Positions 8,948 to 19,241 of a stretch of DNA of 64,000 bases are shown here, piece by piece (positions within the stretch are counted from its first letter, which is position 1; every line of letters starts with the position of its first letter). The translations under genes and the position numbers were made by a program. The DNA lies in the NCBI RefSeq assembly GCF_049977365.1, contig NZ_JBNGEN010000004.1:62001-126000 (forward strand). The letters run 5' to 3'. The notes below the pieces were generated by a model. That model ran no database searches and was not told the DNA's origin. It worked only from the letters and a program-made list of their open reading frames with translations. Origin of the DNA: Brachymonas sp049977365. Its GTDB lineage: Bacteria > Pseudomonadota > Gammaproteobacteria > Burkholderiales > Burkholderiaceae_C.

Positions 8948-9466
8948 ATGCCTGAAGCAAATGATTTCCATGCGGTGCTCGATGCCGTGGACTGGCGCCT
9001 GCTGCGTCAGTTGCAGGCCGATGCCAGCCTGACCAACCAGGCGCTGGCCGAGCGCTGTCACCTTTCGGCACCCACCTGCCTGCGGCGGGTGCGGCGTCTG
9101 CATGAGCTGGGGCTCGTGGAGCGCACGGTGGCCATTCTGGATGGCGATGCGCTGCGCGCGCAGGGGGTGCCGAGTCTCACCGCCGTGGTGGAGGTGACTC
9201 TGGACGTGCAGGCCGAGGAGCAGCAGCGGGCGTTCGAGGCGCGGGCGGTGGCCGATGCGGCGGTGCAGCAGTGCTACCGCACCTCGCCGGGGCCGGATTT
9301 TGTGCTCATTCTGACCGTGGCGGACATGCCGGCCTTTGCCGAGGCCAGTGCCCGGCTTTTCACGGCCGATGCCAATGTGCGCAACGTGCGGGCCTTCTTC
9401 AGCCTGCGTCGGGCCAAGTTCACGGTGGAGCTGCCCCTGGGCGATGGGGGGGCTGCCCAGGGGTGA
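8948..9466 (+). CDS. Lrp/AsnC family transcriptional regulator
   Basis: A 172-residue regulator. The N-terminal winged helix-turn-helix is visible in 'LDAVDWRLLRQLQADASL' through 'LSAPTCLRRVRRLHELGL' (residues 10-60). The C-terminal RAM/AsnC effector domain starts near residue 75 ('LTAVVEVTLDVQ') and includes 'PGPDFVLILTVADMPAF'. Family members form octamers or dimers that respond to amino acids. It is divergent from glmS and has AT-rich palindromic boxes upstream, so it may control itself and possibly glmS. The effector cannot be read from sequence; the target is an inference. Confidence 0.92.
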   Translation: MPEANDFHAVLDAVDWRLLRQLQADASLTNQALAERCHLSAPTCLRRVRRLHELGLVERTVAILDGDALRAQGVPSLTAVVEVTLDVQAEEQQRAFEARAVADAAVQQCYRTSPGPDFVLILTVADMPAFAEASARLFTADANVRNVRAFFSLRRAKFTVELPLGDGGAAQG

Positions 9467-9606
9467 GGCGGAAGACGCAGGAGCCGGTGCGGTTGCGCTA
9501 TGCTGGAACCTATTGATGCGGGGGCAACAGGCACCATGTATCAAAAAGATGAATGACTTCCGGCTGCAGGGTCTCCGTGCAGCCGGCCCCAGGAGATGCA
9601 GCCCTC

Positions 9607-10602
<996 letters not shown>

Positions 10603-10631
10603 GGGCCTGAACGAACAGGAAGTGCACAGAC

Positions 10632-10988
10632 ATGGCTGAAAATTCCCAAACCCTTCCCCCCGTGAGCGTGCCGGCCGATCTGACGGAACTGCTCTCCGAC
10701 CATTCTCTGTCCCTGGAGGATCTGGCCCGGGCCTGCCGCCGCGCGCCCGAATGGGTGTCGTCCCATGTGCGCGAAGGCGTGCTGGCGGTCACCCAGACGG
10801 CAGACGACCCCGCCGTATCGGCCGAGGACTGCGGAAGCTGGCGGTTTTCCTCCTTTACCGTGGTTCGCGCACGCCGCATTGCCGATCTGGAACGCATGTT
10901 CGATGCCGATCCGCAGCTGGCAGCCCTGACTGTGGATCTCATGGAAGAAGTGGACGCCCTGCGGCGCCGGCTGGCGCCCTATCAGTGA
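10632..10988 (+). CDS. cbpM: CbpM-type modulator of CbpA
   Basis: A 118-residue protein of the CbpM/MerR-like modulator family. It has a predicted helix-turn-helix-like N-terminal part ('LSLEDLARACRRAPEWVSSH') and a C-terminal helical segment with 'ARRIADLERMFDADPQ' and 'LTVDLMEEVDALRRRL'. In E. coli CbpM binds the J domain of CbpA and inhibits its activity. The gene lies directly after cbpA, as in other proteobacteria, which strongly supports the assignment. The central 'SWRFSSFTVVRARR' is a conserved block as I remember the family. Confidence 0.88.
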   Translation: MAENSQTLPPVSVPADLTELLSDHSLSLEDLARACRRAPEWVSSHVREGVLAVTQTADDPAVSAEDCGSWRFSSFTVVRARRIADLERMFDADPQLAALTVDLMEEVDALRRRLAPYQ

Positions 10989-11001
10989 CAGTGAGCACCG
11001 T

Positions 11002-11715
11002 GTGAGCCCTCCCATGTGTTCTTCCGATGCATCTCCGAAAGCCATGGAGCCCTCTGCGACCTCGGGCGCGGGAGGTGGCGCTCCCGCCACGCCGCTCGTG
11101 GTGATGGGGCGGCGGCCTTCGATCAATGTGCGCAAGGTGCTCTGGACCTGTGCGCTCCTGGAGTGTGACTACACACTGGAGGAGTGGGGCACCGGGGATC
11201 TGCGCCTGCAGTCGGAGGCGTACCGCCAGATCAATCCCAATGGGCTGATTCCGGCCCTGCGCGACGGCGACCTGGTGCTCTGGGAGTCGAACACCATCTG
11301 CCGCTATCTGGCCGCCCGCCATGGACGTACCGACCTGCTGCCCACCGAGGCCGCCGCCCGGGCGCGGGTGGAGCAGTGGATGGACTGGCAGGTCGCCGAG
11401 CTGGCTCCGGCTTGGCGTTATGCCTTCATGGCGCTGGTCAAGCACAGCCCGGCGCATGCGAGCCCGTCGGCCCGCAAGGAGAGCGTGGCGCAGTGGAACC
11501 GGCTCATGGCCATTCTGGACGATGGACTGCGTCGCCACGGCCCCTATGCCGCCGGCGAGCACTTCACGCTGGCGGACGTGGTGCTGGGCCTGTCGACCCA
11601 CCGCTGGCTGTCCACCCCCATGCCCCGGCCTGTGCTGCCGGCGGTGGAGGAGTACATGGCACGGCTGGCGCAGCAGCCTGGATTTGCCGACTGGGTCGCC
11701 AACGGCCAGCCGTGA
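11002..11715 (+). CDS. Glutathione S-transferase family protein
   Basis: A protein of up to 237 residues with a GST fold. The thioredoxin-like N-terminal domain carries 'RRPSINVRKVLWTCALLE' (the active-site serine loop), 'NPNGLIPALRDG' with the cis-proline, and 'LWESNTICRYLAARHG' with the glutathione-binding E-S pair. The all-helical C-terminal domain follows, with 'HFTLADVVLGLSTHRWL'. The start is uncertain: GTG 11002, ATG 11014 and ATG 11044 are in frame, and the first 30 or so residues are low complexity and not part of the fold. It lies 13 bases after cbpM and may share its transcript. The substrate is not predictable. Confidence 0.9.
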   Translation: MSPPMCSSDASPKAMEPSATSGAGGGAPATPLVVMGRRPSINVRKVLWTCALLECDYTLEEWGTGDLRLQSEAYRQINPNGLIPALRDGDLVLWESNTICRYLAARHGRTDLLPTEAAARARVEQWMDWQVAELAPAWRYAFMALVKHSPAHASPSARKESVAQWNRLMAILDDGLRRHGPYAAGEHFTLADVVLGLSTHRWLSTPMPRPVLPAVEEYMARLAQQPGFADWVANGQP

Positions 11716-11760
11716 GCCGCACGGCTGCCGTGTGAGCTCTGCACTGGCGGGGAGGCGGAG

Positions 11761-12072
11761 TCAGGGCTCCGCAGCAGGCTGCGTCGTGACAGGTGCAGCG
11801 CCTGTGCCTGCGGCATCTGTGGGCCAGGCCACCTGCCAGCGCGAGAGGGCGAAATAGGCCTGGATGTCTGCCATGTCGTACATCCATGCGTCGAAGGGAT
11901 CGGCCATGTCCGGCGTGCGCGACACATACACCATGTAGTGCTCGCCGTCCGGGACCACCTGGACGTGACAGCCACATTCTTCCCCCGCCACGATGCGCCC
12001 CACGGCATGCAGATGCTGCGGGTCAAACGCCAGGGTGGTGGAGGCCGGGGAGGGTGCGGAAGCAGTGGGCAT
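11761..12072 (-). CDS. Small conserved-type hypothetical protein
   Basis: A 103-residue protein that I do not recognise. It starts MPTASAPSPASTTLAFDP and has a compact acidic/aromatic core with 'GRIVAGEECGCHVQVVPDG', 'YMVYVSRTPDMADPFDAW' and 'MYDMADIQAYFALSRWQVAW', then a Pro/Ala-rich tail. There is no signal peptide or membrane segment. The regular core composition suggests a real soluble protein. An in-frame upstream ATG at 12126 would add an unstructured leader, so 12072 is preferred. It lies 86 bases downstream of glmU on the same strand and may be the last gene of that transcript. It is convergent with the GST gene. Confidence 0.6.
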   Translation of the reverse strand: MPTASAPSPASTTLAFDPQHLHAVGRIVAGEECGCHVQVVPDGEHYMVYVSRTPDMADPFDAWMYDMADIQAYFALSRWQVAWPTDAAGTGAAPVTTQPAAEP

Positions 12073-12158
12073 GGCTTGGAACGGAGCTGGGCAAGGGGCG
12101 GAAAGGCAAAGGCACGCCAGCGACATGGCAGGGAGCCACGCCGTGGGAGCGCGTCCGT

Positions 12159-13562
12159 TCAGGCGGGCTTCTTCTTGGCCGGGCGCTGGTAGCCCATTTT
12201 CTGGTGCAGCGGGCCCCGCACCACGGTGAGTGCGCCCGGCGGGGTGTCGCGGCCCACGGTGCTGCCGGCGCCCACGGTGCCGCCGGCACCGATGGTCACC
12301 GGAGCCACCAGCACGCTGTTGCTGCCGATGTGCACGTCGTGCTCGATGACCGTGCGGTGCTTGTTGGCGCCGTCGTAGTTGGCCGTGATGCTGCCCGCGC
12401 CGTAGTTGACGCGCTCGCCCACGGTGGCATCGCCCAGGTAGGCCAGGTGATTGGCCTTGGCGCCATCGGCGAGGGTGGAGTTCTTCACCTCGACGAAGTT
12501 GCCGATGTGCACCTCGCGGCCCAGCCGGGCACCGGGACGCAGGCGGGCAAAGGGGCCGATGAGGTCGCCCGCGCCGATTTCCACGCCGAGCTTTTCGCCG
12601 TCCACGTGGGTGAAGGGATGGATCACGGCATCGTCCGCGACGGTGCAGTTGGCCAGCACGCAGTGCGCACCGATGCGCACGCGGTTGCCCAGCGTGACGG
12701 TGCCCTCGAAGATGCAGTTGATGTCGATTTCCACGTCCTGCCCGCAGGTGAGCGCGCCGCGCACGTCGAGCCGGGCCGGGTCGCGCAGGCGCACGCCGGC
12801 CTGCATGAGGCGGTCGGCCGTGCGCTGCTGGAAGGCGCGTTCGATCGCCGCGAGCTGCTGCGGGCTGTTGACGCCAGCCACCTGCACGGCGTCGTCGATC
12901 TGGTGGGCGACCACCGGCACGCCGTCGGCCACGGCCAGACGTACCACGTCGGTGAGGTAGTACTCCTGCTGGGCATTGTGGTTGTCGATGCGGGTAAGCC
13001 AGTCCTTGAGCAGGCGGGCCGGCGCAGCCATGATGCCGCTGTAGATTTCCTGGGTGGCGAGTTCCTCCGGGGTGCCGTCCTTCTGCTCGACGATGCGGGT
13101 GACATGGCCCTGGGCATCGCGCAGGATGCGGCCGTAGCCAAAGGGGTCCTGCATGCGCAGCGTGAGCAGCGCGAGCCGCTCACCCGCGCAGGCCTGCACC
13201 AGCGCTTCGATGGTGGCGGCCTCGGTCAGGGGCACATCGCCGGAGAGCACCACCACGATGCCGTCATCGCCCAGCACCGGCACGGCCTGCTGCACGGCAT
13301 GCGCGGTGCCGAGCTGCGGCATCTGGCGCACGAACAGGCGGCGGGGGCCGGTGGCGTCGGGGCGGGCCAGGGCTGCCTCGACCTGTTCGGCACCGTGGCC
13401 GGTGACCACCACCACCTGGCGGGCCTGCAGCTGCGCGGCCGTGTCGAGCACGTGCTGCACCAGCGGCTGGTGGGCGAGCTGCTGCAGGACCTTGGGGATG
13501 GCGCTTTTCATGCGCGTGCCCTTGCCGGCGGCCATGATGACGATGTCGAGGGGGGTGTTCAT
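12159..13562 (-). CDS. glmU: Bifunctional GlmU: GlcNAc-1-P uridyltransferase / GlcN-1-P acetyltransferase
   Basis: A 467-residue enzyme for the last two steps of UDP-N-acetylglucosamine synthesis. The N-terminal pyrophosphorylase has the signature 'AAGKGTRMKSAIPKVL' (residues 11-26). From about residue 250 a left-handed beta-helix of hexapeptide repeats forms the acetyltransferase, with 'GNFVEVKNSTL' and 'NYGAGSITANYDGANKHRT'. The C-terminus ends in Lys-rich 'RPAKKKPA'. It works downstream of glmS, which is 3.5 kb away on the same strand. It follows lspA by 43 bases and so is likely transcribed with ileS and lspA. Confidence 0.98.
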   Translation of the reverse strand: MNTPLDIVIMAAGKGTRMKSAIPKVLQQLAHQPLVQHVLDTAAQLQARQVVVVTGHGAEQVEAALARPDATGPRRLFVRQMPQLGTAHAVQQAVPVLGDDGIVVVLSGDVPLTEAATIEALVQACAGERLALLTLRMQDPFGYGRILRDAQGHVTRIVEQKDGTPEELATQEIYSGIMAAPARLLKDWLTRIDNHNAQQEYYLTDVVRLAVADGVPVVAHQIDDAVQVAGVNSPQQLAAIERAFQQRTADRLMQAGVRLRDPARLDVRGALTCGQDVEIDINCIFEGTVTLGNRVRIGAHCVLANCTVADDAVIHPFTHVDGEKLGVEIGAGDLIGPFARLRPGARLGREVHIGNFVEVKNSTLADGAKANHLAYLGDATVGERVNYGAGSITANYDGANKHRTVIEHDVHIGSNSVLVAPVTIGAGGTVGAGSTVGRDTPPGALTVVRGPLHQKMGYQRPAKKKPA

Positions 13563-13605
13563 GGGAGGAGGGTCTCTCAGGGGAGAAGGGGGCCGTGCGC
13601 CAAGC

Positions 13606-14181
13606 TCAGCGGCTGCTGGAGCGCACGCGGAAAAGCTCGTCGAGGATCAGGCAGATGGCCCCGATGGTGATGGCCGTGTCTGCCACGTTGAAGGCCGGGA
13701 AGTGCCCGCCCACGAACAGCGGCGAGAGCCAGCGCCAGTGGAAGTCGAGAAAGTCCACCACGTAGCCGTGCCACACGCGGTCGAGCACGTTGCCGATGGC
13801 GCCACCGAGCAGGCTCGCCATGGCGAAGCTGAAGAGTTTCTGGTGCGGGTGGGTGCGCAGCATCCAGACGATGAAGGCTGCCGCCCCCACGCCGATGCCC
13901 ATGAACAGCCAGCGCTGCCAGCCGCCCGCGTGCGACAGAAAGGAAAACGCAGCCCCGTAGTTGTGCACGCGCACGACGTTGAAGAACCCCGTCACCACGG
14001 TGCCGTCGCCGAGGCCGTAGGTGGCCACGATGAGGTACTTGGTGAACTGGTCGAGCATGAGCCAGAGCGCCGCGAGCGACAGCCACAGCGCCAGGCTGAC
14101 ATTGCTGCTGCCATGGCTGTTGCTGCCGCGAGCACTGTGCACGCGGCGCACGCCGTTGGAGCGGGAGCGGGTGGCGGCCAT
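13606..14181 (-). CDS. lspA: Lipoprotein signal peptidase LspA
   Basis: A 191-residue inner-membrane aspartyl protease that removes signal peptides from diacylated prolipoproteins. Family motifs are in order: 'DQFTKYLI', 'RVHNYGAAFSFL', 'GGAIGNVLDRVWHGYVVDF' with the first catalytic Asp in NVLDR, and 'AFNVADTAITIG' with the second Asp. Four hydrophobic helices are apparent. The N-terminus is about 25 residues longer than in E. coli and is Arg/Ser rich. The ATG follows the ileS stop with no spacing (TGA-ATG), so translation is coupled to ileS. Confidence 0.97.
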   Translation of the reverse strand: MAATRSRSNGVRRVHSARGSNSHGSSNVSLALWLSLAALWLMLDQFTKYLIVATYGLGDGTVVTGFFNVVRVHNYGAAFSFLSHAGGWQRWLFMGIGVGAAAFIVWMLRTHPHQKLFSFAMASLLGGAIGNVLDRVWHGYVVDFLDFHWRWLSPLFVGGHFPAFNVADTAITIGAICLILDELFRVRSSSR

Positions 14182-17013
14182 TCAGGCAAACTCCCGGGTT
14201 TCGCCGCTGCCGAACAGGTTGCTCACGCACCGGCCGCAGAGGGTGGGGTGGGCGGCATCGTGGCCGACGTCGTCGCGGTAGTGCCAGCAGCGCTCGCACT
14301 TGGCGTCCTGCGACGCACTCACTTCCACCGACAGGGCCTCGCCGCTGCGCAGGGTGACCTGGGAGGTGATGAGCACGAACTTGAGGTCGCTGCCCAGGCT
14401 GGCGAGCAGGGCGTGGTCCTCGGGCGCGGCGGTGATGACGAGGTTGGACTGCAGCGAGGAGCCGAGCTGGCCGGCGGTGCGCAGTTCCTCGATCTGCTTG
14501 TTGGCCACATCGCGGATCTGGCGCAGGCGCTCCCACTTGGCAAGCAGGGCATCGTCGCCCGAGGGCAGGCCGTGGAAGGTTTCCAGGAAGATGGAGGGGC
14601 TGTGGCCGATGAGCTTCCAGGCCTCTTCGGCGGTGAAGCTCAGGAAAGGCGCCATCCAGCGCAGCATGGCCTGGGTGATGTGCCACAGGGCGGTCTGGGC
14701 GCTGCGGCGGGCATGGCTGCTGGGGGCCGTGGTGTAGAGGCGGTCCTTGAGCACGTCGAGGTAGAAGCCCCCCAGATCCTCGGAGCAGAAGAGCTGGAGC
14801 TTGGCCACGACGGGGTGGAATTCGTAGACCTGGTAGTGGGCCAGCACCTGGGACTGGAACTCGGCGGCGCGGGTGAGGGCCCAGCGGTCGATTTCGAGCA
14901 GCTCGTCGAAGGGCAGGGTCTGCGTGGCCGCATCGAAGTCGCTCGTGTTGGCGAGCAGGAAGCGCAGGGTGTTGCGGATGCGGCGGTAGGCGTCGATCAC
15001 GCGGGCCATGATCTTGTCGTCGCCGGCAATGTCGCCCGAGTAGTCGCTGGAGGCGACCCACAGGCGGATGATTTCGGCGCCCCACTTCTTGTAGGCGTCC
15101 TGCAGGTCGATGCCGTTGCCGAGCGACTTGCTCATCTTGCGGCCCTGGCTGTCCACGGTGAAGCCGTGGGTGAGCAGGCCGCGGTAGGGCGCGCGGCCGT
15201 TGAGGGCGCACGACAGCAGCAGCGAGCTGTGGAACCAGCCACGGTGCTGGTCGTGGCCTTCGAGGTAGAGGTCGGCCTCGGGGCCCGTGTCGTGGTGCAG
15301 GGCGGGGTGCGAGCCGTGCAGCACGTGGCTGAAGGTGGAGCCCGAGTCGAACCAGACCTCCAGAATGTCGGTGCTGCGGATGTAGTGCGGAGCGTCCTCG
15401 GGGCCGAGGATGTCTTCGGTGGGCGTGCGGCTCCAGGCCTCGATGCCGCCCTGTTCGATGATGCGGGCGGCCTGATCGAGGATGTCCATGGTGCGCGGGT
15501 GCAGCTCGCCCGTGGCCTGGTGCATGAAGAAGGGAATGGGCACGCCCCAGCTGCGCTGCCGCGAGATGACCCAGTCGGGACGGTTGGCGATCATGTCGCG
15601 CAGGCGGGCCTTGCCGTTCTCGGGGTAGAAGCTGGTCTGGTCGATGGCGGCGAGCGCCATCTGGCGCAGGGTGTAGGGGGCCTTGTCTTTGGTGAATACG
15701 CCTTCGCCCTCGTCCATGCGGATGAACCACTGGGCCGTGGCGCGGTAGATCACGGGGGTCTTGTGGCGCCAGCAGTGCGGGTAGCTGTGGGTGATGGTTT
15801 CGGTGGCCAGCAGGCGGCCGGCGTTGCGCAGGGTGTCGAGAATGACGGGGATGGCCTTCCAGATGTGCTGGCCGCCGAACAGCGGAAAGTCCGGCGCGTA
15901 CTGGCCGTTGCCCTGCACGGGGTTGAGGATCTGGTCGGTGGTCATGCCGTGCGCGACGCACGAGTTGAAGTCGTCCACGCCGTAGGCAGGAGCCGAGTGC
16001 ACGATGCCGGTCCCGTCGGCGTCGGTGGCGTACTCGGCCAGATACACGGGGGCGAGGCGGCGGTAGCCGGGGTCCACGTCGTACAGGGGATGCTCGAACT
16101 CCAGCCCGTCAAGCGCCTGGCCCTTGACCGTGGCCAGCACGGTGCCTTCGAGGCCATAGCGCTGCAGGCACGACTCGACCAGCGAGCGGGCCAGCACCAG
16201 CAGACCCTTGGGTGTGTCGACCAGCGCGTAGTCGATCTCGGGGCCCATGTTGAGGGCCTGGTTGGCCGGAATGGTCCAGGCCGTGGTGGTCCAGATGACG
16301 ACGTAGGCATCGCGCTCGAACGGGGCCACGCCGAAGGCGGCCGCCAGTCGGGCGGGGTCGTGCGCGCGGAAAGCCACGTCGAGCGTCTGGCTCTTCTTGT
16401 CCTGGTACTCGATCTCGAACTCGGCGAGCGACGATCCGCAGTCGAAGCACCAGTACACGGGCTTGAGTCCACGGTACACGAAGCCGCGTTCGATCACGCG
16501 CTTGAACACGCGCAGCTCGTTGGCCTCGTTGGCGAAGTTCATGGTGCGGTAGGGGTTGTCCCATTCGCCGAGCACGCCCAGCCGCTTGAAGTCGGCCTTC
16601 TGCTGGGCGATCTGTTCGGTGGCGTAGGCGCGGCTCCTGGCCTGCATCTCGTCGCGGCTCAGGCCCCGGCCGTATTTCTTCTCGATGGCGTTCTCGATGG
16701 GCAGGCCGTGGCAGTCCCAGCCCGGCACGTAGCCGGCATCGAACCCGTCGAGCTGGCGGGCCTTGTTGATCATGTCCTTGAGGATCTTGTTGACCGCATG
16801 GCCCATGTGCAGCTGGCCGTTGGCGTAGGGCGGGCCGTCATGCAGGATGAACAGCGGCGCGCCATGCCGCGCGGCGCGCAGGCGGGTGTAGAGGCCTTCG
16901 TCCTCCCACTCCTTGATCCAGCCCGGTTCCCGCTTGGGCAGGTCGCCGCGCATGGGGAAGGGGGTGTCGGGGAGGTTGAGGGTCTTGCGGTAATCGTGTT
17001 TCTGGTCGGACAT
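14182..17013 (-). CDS. ileS: Isoleucyl-tRNA synthetase
   Basis: A 943-residue class I aminoacyl-tRNA synthetase, the usual bacterial length. It starts MSDQKHDYRKTLNLPDTPF. The HIGH-type motif is in 'NGQLHMGHAVNKILKD' and the KMSKS loop in 'GRKMSKSLGNG'. The connective editing domain lies between them. A C-terminal zinc finger with CxxC pairs is seen in 'CERCWHYRDD' and 'CGRCVSNLFG'. ATG 17013 fits the family start; the frame is open further upstream but without homology. Order ribF-ileS-lspA is the common proteobacterial cluster. Confidence 0.98.
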   Translation of the reverse strand: MSDQKHDYRKTLNLPDTPFPMRGDLPKREPGWIKEWEDEGLYTRLRAARHGAPLFILHDGPPYANGQLHMGHAVNKILKDMINKARQLDGFDAGYVPGWDCHGLPIENAIEKKYGRGLSRDEMQARSRAYATEQIAQQKADFKRLGVLGEWDNPYRTMNFANEANELRVFKRVIERGFVYRGLKPVYWCFDCGSSLAEFEIEYQDKKSQTLDVAFRAHDPARLAAAFGVAPFERDAYVVIWTTTAWTIPANQALNMGPEIDYALVDTPKGLLVLARSLVESCLQRYGLEGTVLATVKGQALDGLEFEHPLYDVDPGYRRLAPVYLAEYATDADGTGIVHSAPAYGVDDFNSCVAHGMTTDQILNPVQGNGQYAPDFPLFGGQHIWKAIPVILDTLRNAGRLLATETITHSYPHCWRHKTPVIYRATAQWFIRMDEGEGVFTKDKAPYTLRQMALAAIDQTSFYPENGKARLRDMIANRPDWVISRQRSWGVPIPFFMHQATGELHPRTMDILDQAARIIEQGGIEAWSRTPTEDILGPEDAPHYIRSTDILEVWFDSGSTFSHVLHGSHPALHHDTGPEADLYLEGHDQHRGWFHSSLLLSCALNGRAPYRGLLTHGFTVDSQGRKMSKSLGNGIDLQDAYKKWGAEIIRLWVASSDYSGDIAGDDKIMARVIDAYRRIRNTLRFLLANTSDFDAATQTLPFDELLEIDRWALTRAAEFQSQVLAHYQVYEFHPVVAKLQLFCSEDLGGFYLDVLKDRLYTTAPSSHARRSAQTALWHITQAMLRWMAPFLSFTAEEAWKLIGHSPSIFLETFHGLPSGDDALLAKWERLRQIRDVANKQIEELRTAGQLGSSLQSNLVITAAPEDHALLASLGSDLKFVLITSQVTLRSGEALSVEVSASQDAKCERCWHYRDDVGHDAAHPTLCGRCVSNLFGSGETREFA

Positions 17014-17149
17014 GATGGTGGAGAGATGAAAGGGGGTGTCCAGGCTGCGTGCGGCAGGGGAGGGAGAAGGCGGAAGGGAGCGGACGGATGCGGGCCGGAT
17101 GCTCAGGCGGCAGCCGGCGCAGCCGTGGCGCCGTCGGGCTCGGCCGCCG

Positions 17150-18205
17150 TCAAATTCGGTCGCGTGTGGTCTGGCGGCGCGTCTCGCTGTGGCGCGAGGC
17201 AAACCAGTCGCGTGCGTCGGCGCAATCCTGGGCAATGCCCTGTTGCAGGGCTTCCAGACCGTCGTATCTGCGCTCTTCGTGCAGTTTGTGCAGCAGTTCC
17301 ACGCGCACGATTTTACCGTATGCCCCTTCCGGGCCCAGGGCGGCCGGCCATTCGAGGCAGTGGGTTTCGAGCAGCACGCGGCCGCCGTTGACATCGTGGG
17401 GATCGAGGGAGGGGCGCACCCCCATGTTGGCCACGCCGGGCAGGGGGCTGCCATCGGTGGTGAGTCCGTGCACCCGCACCACGAAGATGCCGCTGGCAGC
17501 AGGCTTCCAGTGCGCGAAGCGCTGGTTGAGGGTGCGGATGCCGAGTTCGCGGCCGAGCTTGCGGCCGTGCACGACGTGTCCGCTGATGGTGTAGGGGCGG
17601 CCGAGCAGGCGCGCGGCTTCGGCCATGTCGCCCCGGGCCAGGGCCTCGCGCACCTCGGTGCTGCTCACGCGGATGCCGGGATCGGCCGGCAGAGCCTGTC
17701 CCGGCGTGGCGGGACGGGGCACCTCGTAGCTGTTCATGCGCGAGACCTCGAACCCCAGGGTGCGGCCAGCCGCGTCGAGCATGGCGTAGTCGCCGGCGCG
17801 CCGTGCACCGAAGCGGAAGTCATCCCCCACGAGCACGTACTGCGCGCCCAGGCCGTCGACCAGCACCTGGCGGATGAACGCTTCGGGCGACAGGCTGGCC
17901 AGAGCCTCGTTGAAGGGCAGGATCACGGTCTGGTCGATGCCTGCGGTCGCCAGCTCGCAGAGCTTGTCGCGCAGGGTGGCGATGCGGGCCGGGGCCAGTT
18001 CGGGTCTGGAGAACTTCTCGGCAAAGAAGTCGCGCGGATGCGGCTCGAAGGTGAGGGCGCAGGCGGGAAGACCCCGGTTGCGGGCCTCGTTGCGCAGCAG
18101 GGCCAGCATGGCCTGGTGGCCGCGGTGCACACCGTCGAAATTGCCGATAGTGAGTGCGCAGGCAGGCGCCAGGTCGGGGTGTCGGAAGCCGCGGAAGATT
18201 TTCAT
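17150..18205 (-). CDS. ribF: Bifunctional riboflavin kinase / FAD synthetase RibF
   Basis: A 351-residue enzyme that phosphorylates riboflavin to FMN and adenylates FMN to FAD. The N-terminal FAD synthetase has 'TIGNFDGVHRGHQAML' (the nucleotidyltransferase HxGH-type site) and 'GVRP'-type loops. 'RVSSTEVREALARGDM' is a conserved nucleotide-binding helix. The C-terminal flavokinase barrel contains 'GHVVHGRKLGRELGI' and 'PGVANMGVRPSLD'. It lies upstream of ileS with a 136-base gap and probably starts the ribF-ileS-lspA-glmU transcript. Confidence 0.97.
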   Translation of the reverse strand: MKIFRGFRHPDLAPACALTIGNFDGVHRGHQAMLALLRNEARNRGLPACALTFEPHPRDFFAEKFSRPELAPARIATLRDKLCELATAGIDQTVILPFNEALASLSPEAFIRQVLVDGLGAQYVLVGDDFRFGARRAGDYAMLDAAGRTLGFEVSRMNSYEVPRPATPGQALPADPGIRVSSTEVREALARGDMAEAARLLGRPYTISGHVVHGRKLGRELGIRTLNQRFAHWKPAASGIFVVRVHGLTTDGSPLPGVANMGVRPSLDPHDVNGGRVLLETHCLEWPAALGPEGAYGKIVRVELLHKLHEERRYDGLEALQQGIAQDCADARDWFASRHSETRRQTTRDRI

Positions 18206-18291
18206 GACGGGCTATTATCCACCGACCGCCCGCCGTCCATCATGGCCGGCAGCATCCAACCCCGCAACCCGTTGCGCATCGGGCCGGGCCA

Positions 18292-19158
18292 TCATGGCTG
18301 ATCGGCCACGAGCAGGGCCTTGTACCGGGCGGCCGTCTGGCTGCAGATCGGAGCGGTGCCGGGCTGGGCAGCCAGCTGCAGCAGGGGGCGGTCCCAGCTG
18401 GCGGTGTACTGCTGGCGCAGCTGCCGGATGTCGTACCCATGGGCCAGGGCATGCTGGGCTTCCGGGGCAAGGAGAGGCGTCTGGCCCGGCAGGCAGCTGG
18501 CCAGCATCACGTGCAGGGGCAGCAGGTCGCGGGCGGTGTTTTCGACCGTGTGGGCCTTGATGTCGGCCGGGCGAGGCACGGCGGTGCGTGCCACTTCCAG
18601 CCAGTGCTGCGCGGCATCGGCATGGCCGCTGCGTGCGGCATGCATGGCGAGGGCCTCGGCCGTGCGCAGCTGCTGCAGCGCGGGAAGGGAGGAGCGGGAA
18701 GCCGAGGCGTCGAGCACCTGGGCCAGCCAGGCGGCGAGCCGGTCCGCGAGTGCGGTCCGCGAGGCCTCGGCCGGCAGGCGCACCAGATCGGCCAGCATCT
18801 GCGTCTGGGCCTGCAGCGCCACGGCGGACAGGCGTCCATCGGCCTGCACGGGGGGCTGCGCGAGCCAGGGGGCGACGCGCTGCTGGAAGCGCTCGGCCCG
18901 CTGCTGCAGCTCGGGCAGGTCGGCCATTTCGGATTCTTCGCGCTGGCGGTAGTGGGCCACGGCCAGTCGGGTGCGGGCCGCATCTTCGGCGGACACGAGT
19001 CCGGGCACCACTGTGGCCCAGTAGGCCAGATTGGCCACCAGTCCGCTGGCTTCCTGCTGGTCGTCCATGGCGCGCACCAGGGCGCGGGAGCTGTAGATGC
19101 TGCCCACGGCCAGCGCTACGAGGGCGGCGGCCGTGGCGGCGACGGTTCTGGCTTTCAT
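18292..19158 (-). CDS. Hypothetical exported or membrane-anchored protein
   Basis: A 288-residue protein of unknown function. The N-terminus 'MKARTVAATAAALVALAVGS' is a signal peptide or single membrane anchor. The rest is helical and rich in Ala, Gln and Arg, with heptad-like segments such as 'LPELQQRAERFQQRVAPWL', and the C-terminal third has two isolated cysteines. The overall pattern (anchor, then a periplasmic helical bundle) suggests a periplasmic structural or sensory domain, but I recognise no family. It stands alone between ribF and the NRAMP-like gene, with 83 bases to the latter. Confidence 0.7.
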   Translation of the reverse strand: MKARTVAATAAALVALAVGSIYSSRALVRAMDDQQEASGLVANLAYWATVVPGLVSAEDAARTRLAVAHYRQREESEMADLPELQQRAERFQQRVAPWLAQPPVQADGRLSAVALQAQTQMLADLVRLPAEASRTALADRLAAWLAQVLDASASRSSLPALQQLRTAEALAMHAARSGHADAAQHWLEVARTAVPRPADIKAHTVENTARDLLPLHVMLASCLPGQTPLLAPEAQHALAHGYDIRQLRQQYTASWDRPLLQLAAQPGTAPICSQTAARYKALLVADQP

Positions 19159-19241
19159 GGCGGACGATTATCCCCGAACTCTCCGGGGCGGTCCCCTCAC
19201 GGGGAGAGTGGAGTGTGGCTGGCAGTGGAAAAGCCGTCTGG

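Noticed and set aside
13153..17391. Very long plus-strand open frame opposite glmU, lspA and ileS
   Set aside because: The opposite strand carries three well-defined genes with all catalytic motifs; this frame has no motif and reflects codon bias.
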